Shown: positions 56,473 through 64,000 of the stretch, in pieces
Numbering within the stretch: position 1 is the first letter of the stretch
Layout of the letters: each line of letters opens with the position of its first letter
Position numbers and translations under genes: made by a program
Notes under the pieces: model-generated
The model's database searches: none
Told to the model about the DNA's origin: nothing
What the model saw: only the letters and a program-made list of their open reading frames with translations
Source of the DNA: Psettodes erumei
Taxonomy: Eukaryota > Chordata > Actinopteri > Pleuronectiformes > Psettodidae
Assembly: GCA_016785225.1 (NCBI GenBank)
Contig: JAFBJZ010000375.1
Coordinates: forward strand, 4,755,501-4,819,500
Length of the DNA stretch: 64,000 nucleotides
Reading direction: 5' to 3'

Positions 56473-56701
56473 AGCAACAAACTGGCCACCAAAGAAAAGC
56501 TGAATTCAGAATATGCTCACCATATATTGAGTATATTTCGCAGCATTTTTTGACTGACAGAGAAACCATTAAATCTACAGAAATAAATTATCAAGATTGT
56601 ACTGTTTTCTTTTTTTGAGCATTCTGATTTCATCAGCACTTCATCAGACAGGATCTTTATACTCCCTCTGTCTGTGTTCATAAGTTATTTATTATCTAGG
56701 C

Positions 56702-56900
56702 CAGGGGTGTCAAACTCATTTTATGTCAGGGGCCACATACTGCAAAATTTAATCTCAAGTGTGCCAGACCAGTAAAATCATGGCACAATGGCAACATTGC
56801 AGACTTTTCTGACTTTTCGTTTTTTTTTACACTTTGCAAAATCATCTCGCTCATCGCTCGTCAATCTTATGGCCCCTGGGTCATGAGTTTGACACCCCTG
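56702..56900. mobile_element. hAT-type MITE with 8-bp target duplication
   Basis: Begins CAGGGGTGTCAAACTCAT and ends ATGAGTTTGACACCCCTG, perfect inverted repeats of 18 bases, flanked by ATCTAGGC on both sides (56694-56701 and 56901-56908). 199 bases, non-coding. The eight-base duplication is diagnostic of hAT elements. Confidence 0.92.
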
Positions 56901-57118
56901 ATCTAGGCTGTCTTCAAAAAAAAAAAGATCCCATGGGTTTAGGTTGTTTAGGTTGGAGGACTTAGTTTTAAAGCAGGATACTGTAGCTTGTACTGTATCT
57001 ATTGTTTCCTATATGTCACACTGCACTATCATAGATAAACAGAGTGAAGAAGAATACAACTGCAGCATGGACCTGAGCATATATGTCTGATGAACTTTTG
57101 ACTAGTCAGTTGACAGGC

Positions 57119-57120
<2 letters not shown>

Positions 57121-57161
<41 letters not shown>

Positions 57162-57173
57162 AATAATAATAAC
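57121..57173. repeat. (ATT)n/(AAT)n microsatellite
   Basis: TTATTATT run that turns into AATAATAAT, a potential hairpin. Confidence 0.9.
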
Positions 57174-57437
57174 TATAACATCTGTGTTTGTACATCACTC
57201 AATCAATCAGTCGTCTACTGTAAACCACAACCTCTTTTTGTCTGTGGCTGTCAAAATGAATGCATTAATATAATCAGCAGAGCAAACAGAGTAATGCTTT
57301 TAATCATTTGACATGATGGCACATGTGTTTCAGAGAAATATTTGGACAGTTGTTTGTTTGTCTGCTTTATACTGACATTGCTGCATTGCAAAATATATAG
57401 CGTGTTCTCATGTCATCTGTGATTGGCTGACAGACAC

Positions 57438-57516
57438 TATATATGCCACACTTAATATTGGTTGTGCATTTACAGCAAATATAACAGCACAATAACTGAA
57501 ACAACCCAACATTCAG
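57438..57516 (+). promoter_or_regulatory. gene C promoter and non-coding exon 1
   Basis: GATTGGCTGA (CCAAT inverted) and TATATATGCC (57,438) are followed by an exon ending ACCCAACATTCAG before GTAAGG at 57,517. Confidence 0.6.
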
Positions 57517-57625
57517 GTAAGGACAAATTCTACTTGTATATATAATAGGAGATGATCTTTGTATTTTGCTGTAGCAGTAATTTAAATTTATGACCAATGA
57601 ATGTGATTTGTTTCTCTTTTATTAG

Positions 57626-58061
57626 ATGCAGGCTTTTGGCATTAAGGTTGTCACTCTTTTTGTCATCATGATGCTGGCCTCCAGCTCTTTGGTAAGTCCT
57701 TTCTGCCTTTCTGTACCCTACCACAATCTACAGCACTTTGGAAGGTTTCATCAAAATGTTTTGCTTACTTTTAAAGGCTAAACCTTCCCATAAGATTGTG
57801 AATTGCTCAAGTGAGGAGGTCAGTGTTTAGTTTGGATTCAATTATGTGAATCACAAGATTAAGTTAAAACTATACAAAAATCAAGTTGTCATGTACATTC
57901 TCGATACATTTTTTTGACAGAATTGCCACTCTGACACCACCACCACCACCAAAACTAACAGCAACAACAACATGTCCTTCGCCGAGACTGCTCAGCTGCT
58001 GCAGATTGTGAAGTTCTTCGAGGAACTGGCTAAGCAGTTTACTGACACTCCAAAACCATGA
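57626..58061 (+). CDS. gene C: small secreted SCPP-like protein
   Basis: Exons 57626-57691, 57777-57818, 57921-58061; 82 residues, phase-0 introns. Exon 2 opens directly at the ATG after ATTAG and encodes a signal peptide starting MQAFGIKVVTLFVIMM. Exon 3 AKPSHKIVNCSSEE has the S-x-E acidic end and an N-C-S glycosylation site, but no R-x-x-R. Exon 4 has a Thr/Asn stretch (SDTTTTTKTNSNNN) and a predicted amphipathic helix AETAQLLQIVKFFEELAKQF. AATAAA 58118-58123. Two cysteines (exon 3 and start of exon 4) are unusual for this family. The helix plus Thr tract resembles a rearranged gene A, so it may be a distant relative. Function unknown. Confidence 0.75.
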
Positions 58062-58145
58062 TGTGATCATGCTTACGCACCTTATACAAATCAAATATCT
58101 TTGATACAAATCAAAGCAATAAACAACATTTGAAATTGAATTCAT

Positions 58146-60960
58146 TTTGTCTTCGTCTTTTTTTTTTCCAGGTCTCAGATAGTCTTAATATCTAGTTGCT
58201 GGTGAGCTCAAATACAGTACTGTAGTTGGTGGCTCATCTGGAATGACATGCTATAATTTTCCAACATTTTTTTTTAACAATCATTGTGAATATTTTTGGA
58301 ATGTATTTGCTTTATTTCTTGTTATGAAAAATGGCCATGGGTATATATTTTTTGGTTTGACTATACCACTCCACAACTGCAAGCAACTGTTGAGTTGGCT
58401 GGCATAACACAGGGTCCAAGCCAAAAGACCAAAAGCATAGGCCACAATTTCCTCAATTTACCCCACTGCAGGAACAAAGAAGTTTCACAAATGTTCAATG
58501 TTACAGTAATACTAGTAATAACTGGGTACATCTGACTCTATGAGACTGTAACTGGAAACTCAGTGAGCAGAAATTAAAAAAGCACTAAGAATCATCCAGT
58601 TTTGTTGACTATGTCATCCTACTTGGTTCTGTTTCATTTAAAGGATTGTGTGTGCACTGCTCATGAAACTCAGATGTGCAGTACATTTTTCTCAGGTACA
58701 TTGTTCAAAGTAAAAACCCATGAAATTGTCTTTTGTTTTGCTGTTCTAAACAGTGTCCATGGCCGTTTTCTGGTGTTATACTGAAAGTGAAGGTTTAGTG
58801 TCCTCATGTGATGCATGTGTCATGTGATGTGTGCTTGAGGGTCTCTTCCCCACCCCCTCTACCTACTGATTAGCTGCACAGACTTAATAAGCATCACCTA
58901 TCCACCCAAGGTGAGGTGATATCTGTAGTATGAGTATGTGCAAGGAGGCAGTAGGGTGAGTTTCTCCTGATAAGAGTAGTGAGCTAATTATGAGGTGAAA
59001 GAGACAGAGAGCAACAAGTTAGGTCCATGTAAAGTGAGAAGGAGTGAGGCTGGTTTAACTCAGCCAACAATCCCTGGCAACCCAAGGATGATAGTAGCAT
59101 GCTGCAGGGGCTCAAGACTTGGTGGCAGTGTTGTTGTGGGTGCTTGCCTAATTAAAAGAGATGAGGGAGGGAGGCTCTGTTGGGTTTGCAGAGAAATGAA
59201 GCATACTTGACCTCTCCTTTCACCACAGTACCTCCACTAATTCTCCAGGTTCCAAGAAGTTATGTATATGTATATGTTGTGTACATAATTTCCCTTCAGG
59301 GATGAATAAAGTAATCTATCTATCTATCTATATGTATTTGTTAGCCCTCTCTCGAAAGGCTTAAGGGAGTATACAGACATTTTAAAATGACCATTTGCTA
59401 TAGATTTTTTGTTTGGTTTGCTGCAATTTACTTTTTACCCAAGTTGAGGTGCTTTCATTTAAATTCTGAATTCTTTATTGATTGACCTGACACATTTGAG
59501 GCAAACAGTCGGCTGTACACTTTTCCGTTATGCATGTATGAGGGATAGCAGGAGACACTTTTCAAGATCATATCAAAATTTGAATTTGGCCTCTTCCCAC
59601 ATAGGTTCCCCACCATTTCCAACTCCTGAACACAATGTGACCTAACTTAACCATGGTGAAGGAGGAGGAGAGGATTTGCCTTGGACCCCTAGTCTCTGAA
59701 ATTTGTATGTTCTGGTGGATGGTGAATTTAGTCTCTTGGCCTGTACTGTTTTTTGATCAATTCTTAATAGTTTACCTTCTTTTTGGAAAGATATCATTCT
59801 GTGTGCTAACAGAGTGCTCCCCACTAGGACACACGGACAGAAATACAAACAATGGGTTTCATCCTGTTATACATGTTCATCTTCACTTCACACCAGGGAT
59901 AAAAAGATAATAATTTTAATCTTTAATGGTTTGTTTAAAAAATATAGTTTGAGTGACTCTCTTTGGAATAATCTGGATTGCGGTTATTTAATTAAATTGT
60001 ACAAGACAATTAAGTTCTCTTTGACATTGTACTGTGTGTCACTTTTATTAATGTCATTCATGTCATTTCATAAACACACACATAGACACATCTCACTTTT
60101 GACTGGCTCTCCAGGAGAAGAAAAACATGGAGATTTTTTCACAAATGTTCTTTTTATAATTCATCAATCATCAATTACTTCTGCAATCATCATCTCAATG
60201 TTAATAAATATCTCAATTCATAAACCTTTCCCCAACACATTGATAAAATACATAGTGTTTCAGGCAGAATTATGTTTTGTTGTTTGTAAATAATATTTTT
60301 AAAAAAGTCTGGCAGACATCATTGACTGTGAAGCATATTTTACATCACAAAAATACTGTGACAAATATTAATGACAAATGTCAAAGTTTTCAAACCACTG
60401 TTCATCTGTACACTTCTACATATCAATGGGAAATAAAAGTTTTTTTAAATCTCTAGATAGAGAAAAAAAATTGACTGCTATAAAGGATATGAATGAGGTC
60501 CACTATGAGTAAACAAGATGATTACAGTATTTCAAAGGGATTATGCCAGTATTGTTTTTGCAGGTGGAGATATAGCTCTGGGGAACAGATGTTACTGTTT
60601 CGCAATGGAGAGCTTAAACAACATATCAATCTCCCCTGAATTCCCTCAATTCAACAGCAAATTCTTGATACATATAAGTGCATTGTGTCATAGCATGTGG
60701 CTGCTCCTGCATTTTTACACAGAGTTGAACAAATAATGGGAAGTGATATGTGAGCATAATTAGCTGTACAAATTAGGCTCCGCATGTGTCAGAGAACTGT
60801 CAGGATACTAAACAGGATGTGGACTTTAGGATAACAAAAAACACAGTGTAGTTGGGTAATGAAATCGTGTTCACGCCTACTTTGGTTTTGTGTCCGGAGG
60901 TGGCCATGAGACCAACCACATCTGAGATGAAGTAACACACCTTTAAAGTGTGAGACCAAT
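58146..60960. other. gene-less spacer between C and D
   Basis: No SCPP-type exon set found. The longer frames (59,653-59,910 and 59,814-60,293) are low-complexity and lack family features. The stretch 58,790-59,230 is GC-richer and may be an old LTR-like insertion; I could not place it. A LINE/SINE-like tail lies at 59,270-59,332. Confidence 0.5.
59270..59332. repeat. retroposon 3' tail with (CTAT)n
   Basis: ATAATTTCCCTTCAGGGATG then AATAAAGTAATCTATCTATC: the typical 3' end of a fish non-LTR retroposon, with a tetranucleotide tail. Confidence 0.6.
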
Positions 60961-61130
60961 GTGGGCACACCAGCGCTGTTTAAAAGCTAATGGAGTTTTT
61001 CCGAGGGGAACAGCTTGAAGGATGAGTACACAAGCTTGATATTGATTTCATTACTAAGCACTTTTTTTTGCACTTGTACTCTACGGTGACACGCAGGCAG
61101 CTCTAACTTTCAAGGGATTTGAATTGCAGT

Positions 61131-63586
61131 ATGAAGTGCAAGATGTTTTTTCTTCTGATGGTTTTCTACTTGATTGATTTTCCTGTAGCTGTAAGTACTA
61201 GAAACTAAAGAAAGAAATGCATTTTTAATACTGTGATTTGTGAGAGTAATGTATGATTTTATGGAAGAAGTGCACAGTCCACAGTATTTAATTGTTTTTT
61301 CTTTTTTTGCAGAATTGTCATGGTTATTATGGAAGTTTTTCAGACAGTGATGAGGTAAGAATTAAATCAATCCACCATTTATCAACAGAAGCAAGATAAT
61401 GGCAAAAACAAGCATGTTGTGTTTTTGTTTGTTTTTTAAAAATAATTTTTCAAATATTTAATTTTGTTTATTTTGTCTTGCAGCAGACATTCTATTATTA
61501 CCCAGAGTATTGGCCCACACAACAGCCTCAGTGGCCTTCCTACTATTTCTGGTATCTGTATCTGCCAAGTCTGTGGCACCAGCCACAGCCGCCAGCTCCA
61601 GCTCCAGCTCCACCTCCACCTCCACGTCCAGTTCCACCGCCACCTCCTGCTCCGCCTCCGCGTCCACGTCCAATTCCACCTCCTGCTCCGCCTCCACGCC
61701 CAATTCCACCTCCTGCTCCGCCCCCACGTCCACGACCAGTTCCACCGCCACCTCCAACTCCAGCTCCACCACCACCTCCAACTCAACCACCACCTCCCCC
61801 TGCGACTCCAGCTCCACCGCCACCTCCAACTCAACCACCACCTCCCCCTGCGACTCCAGCTCCACCGCCACCGCCACCTCCAACTCAACCCCCACCGCCC
61901 CCTGTGACTCCAGCTCCACCGCCACCTCCAACTCAACCACCACCTCCCCCTACGACTCCACCTCCAGTTCCACCGCCAACTCCGACACACCACCACCACC
62001 TGCGACTCCAGCTCCACCACCCCCTACGACTCCAGCTCCACCGCCAACTTCGTCACCACCTCCCCCTACGACTCCAGCTCCACCGCCACCTCCAACTCCG
62101 ACACCACCTCCCCCTACGACTCCAGCTCCACCGCCACCTCCGACTCCGACACCACCTCCCCCTACGACTCCAGCTCCACCGCCACCTCCGACTCCGACAC
62201 CACCTCCCCCTACAACTCCAGCTCCACCGCCACCTCCGACTCCGACCTCCTCCTCCCCTACAACTCCAGCTCCACCGCCACCTCCGACTCCTCACACCAC
62301 CTCCCCCTACAACTCCAGCTCCACCGCCACCTCCGACTCCGACACCTCCTCCCCCTACAACTCCAGCTCCACCGCCACCTCCAACTCCGACACCACCTCC
62401 CCCTACAACTCCAGCTCCACCGCCACCTCCAACTCCGACACCTCCTCCCCCTACAACTCCAGCTCCACCGCCACCTCCAACTCCGGCACCACCTCCCCCT
62501 ACAACTCCAGCTCCACCTCCCCCTGCAACTCCGGCACCACCTCCCCCTACAACTCCAGCTCCACCGCCACCTCCAACTCCGACACCTCCTCCCCCTACAA
62601 CTCCAGCTCCACCGCCACCTCCAACTCCGACACACCACCACCCCTACAACTCCAGCTCCACCGCCACCTCCAACTCCGACACCACCTCCCCCTACAACTC
62701 CAGCTCCACCGCCACCTCCAACTCCGACACCACCACCCCCTACAACTCCAGCTCCACCGCCACCTCCAACTCCGACACCACCTCCCCCTACAACTCCAGC
62801 TCCACCGCCACCTCCAACTCCGACACCTCCTCCCCCTACAACTCCAGCTCCACCGCCACCTCCAACTCCGACACCACCTCCCCCTACAACTCCAGCTCCA
62901 CCGCCACCTCCAACTCCGACACCTCCTCCCCCTACAACTACAGCTCCACCGCCACCTCCAACTCCGACACCTCCTCCCCCTACAACTCCAGCTCCACCGC
63001 CACCTCCAACTCCGACACCACCTCCACCTACAACTCCAGCTCCACCACCACCTCCAACTCCGACACCTCCTCCCCCTACAACTCCAGCTCCACCGCCACC
63101 TCCAACTCCGACACCTCCTCCCCCTACAACTCCAGCTCCACCGCCACCTCCAACTCCGACACCACCTCCCCCTACAACTCCAGCTCCACCGCCACCTCCA
63201 ACTCCGACACCTCCTCCCCTACAACTCCAGCTCCACCGCCACCTCCAACTCCCACACCACCTCCCCTACAACTCCAGCTCCACCTCCCCCTGCAACTCCG
63301 GCACCACCTCCCCCTACAACTCCAGCTCCACCGCCACCTCCAACTCCGACACCTCCTCCCCCTACAACTCCAGCTCCACCGCCACCTCCAACTCCGACAC
63401 CACCTCCCCCTACAACTCCAGCTCCACCTCCCCCTGCAACCCCAGCTCCACCGCCTCCTCCACCTCCAACCCCAACTCCACCACCTCCTCCGCCTCCAAC
63501 TCCAGCCCCACCACCACAACCAACCCCAACCCCACACCCAAAGACCACTGAGAGGCCACGAGGAGACAATAGGTGAACCGTCCTGA
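61131..63586 (+). CDS. gene D: very Pro-rich SCPP-like protein with 48-bp minisatellite exon
   Basis: Exons 61131-61190 (MKCKMFFLLMVFYLIDFPVA), 61313-61354 (NCHGYYGSFSDSDE, ending in S-x-E) and 61484-63586; 734 residues in the acceptor-defined frame, with no stop. Exon 4 starts QTFYYYPEYWPTQQPQWPSY, Tyr/Trp-rich, then PPPPRPVPPPPP-type repeats. From about 62,050 a 16-residue, 48-base unit (PPPPTTPAPPPPPTPT) repeats about 29 times, but the Pro reading moves between the three frames several times (near 61,985, 62,290, 62,635, 63,210 and 63,255), so the acceptor frame reads NSSSTATSNSDTTS and LQLQLHRHLQLR in places. The frame that is Pro-rich at the end stops at 63,576 (PKTTERPRGDNR). Either the assembly has indels in the repeat or the protein really is mosaic. 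TATA-like TTTAAAAGC at 60,979. No R-x-x-R in exon 3. Confidence 0.68.
62050..63440 (+). repeat. 48-bp coding minisatellite of gene D
   Basis: Unit CCCCCTACAACTCCAGCTCC plus ACCGCCACCTCCAACTCCGA and a variable ACACCACCT or ACACCTCCT end. Length variants at unit junctions (for example the CACACCACCACC junction at 62,632) change frame. Confidence 0.9.
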
Positions 63587-63599
63587 TCTTAGAGCAGGA

Positions 63600-64000
63600 A
63601 TTACCAACTGATTCTCCCAGACAGAGAGGGCACTCAATGTCATTGTATGCTGTGCCTGTGTTTTTGCATTTATAATGCATATGTTTTAGATAATTTATCA
63701 TTTGCCACATTGGAACAAGATTTTGTTTGCATGATTTTACATTTCAGTATTCTTATCTCTGTAACTGCTGTCATGTTTTTGACTTTTTGTATAATTTTAA
63801 TCAGTATAATGCATGAATATCATACCACAGTCTACCCAAAAATGTAAAGAATGTGGTAATATGTCATTTTAGAGATATAAAATAGAGACAGACATTTAGT
63901 AAAGGTGTAATTATGACTTTTGTAGGAGGGTGATCTTGGAGACACCCGTGGGAGGATGCTGATGACACGCTGCTGTAATATCCACTCAGTGGTCACACAC
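63600..64000. other. 3' flank of gene D, nothing recognised
   Basis: AT-rich sequence. No canonical AATAAA is evident directly after the stop. The frame 63,647-63,847 has no supporting features. Confidence 0.5.

Noticed and set aside
59814..60293. 159-codon open frame in the C-D spacer
   Set aside because: AT-rich, no family similarity, no splice or promoter context.
61436..62020. Arg/Trp/Ser-rich minus-strand frames opposite gene D
   Set aside because: Antisense of the CCACCT-type repeat with no gene structure.

Overview
The window is teleost (probably spiny-rayed fish) nuclear DNA holding part of the P/Q-rich secretory calcium-binding phosphoprotein (SCPP) cluster, the family of tooth, enameloid and skin matrix proteins. 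Evidence: a recognisable odam gene; many small genes with the SCPP layout (non-coding exon 1, exon 2 with signal peptide, very short exon 3 ending in a Ser-x-Glu phosphorylation motif, Pro/Gln-rich last exon, all introns phase 0); and fish-type repeats (L2/CR1-clade LINE, Tc1-like, hAT and piggyBac-like MITEs, Gypsy-like gag remnant). Exon models come from reading splice signals and frame by eye; none is checked against transcripts.

Layout. 1.3-3.5 kb: a Met/Gly-rich secreted SCPP-like gene (+). 4.8-7.2 kb: odam (+). 7.4-10.5 kb: a 13-14 exon secreted SCPP-like gene on the minus strand, tail-to-tail with odam. 10.6-13.3 kb: the first copy of a conserved block, then a decayed LTR retroelement. 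13.3-56.6 kb: a tandem array built from a repeated unit [conserved block - gene A - gene B - LINE remnant]. Gene A is a small secreted protein with a Thr-rich tail. Gene B is a secreted protein that starts (N/S)YMQPQFQPYP. About ten A copies and eleven B copies or fragments can be traced. Most A copies are pseudogenes (A1 and A4 look intact, A2 is doubtful); ten of the eleven B copies have complete exon sets, one of them with a frameshift. 57.4-58.1 kb: a small SCPP-like gene C. 61.0-63.6 kb: gene D, with a very Pro-rich last exon made of a 48-bp minisatellite.

The most striking part is 35-54 kb. In four successive B genes the last exon has expanded into arrays of the tripeptide Ser-Leu-Pro broken by Glu-Leu-Pro, with copies of a helical module (L-P-E-V-L-x-G-L-W-D-R-L-S-N-A-A-S-S-L) between them. 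Exon 4 grows stepwise from right to left: about 242, 459, 659 and then about 1,310 codons. The largest copy carries a one-base frameshift near 37,770. The sense strand of these arrays is almost all pyrimidine for up to 3.5 kb.

How the genes work together (inference from family knowledge): all would be secreted from epithelial or odontoblast-like cells, cut at a conserved R-x-x-R site in exon 3 (A and B families), phosphorylated at S-x-E, and would assemble into a Pro-rich mineralising or surface matrix with ODAM.
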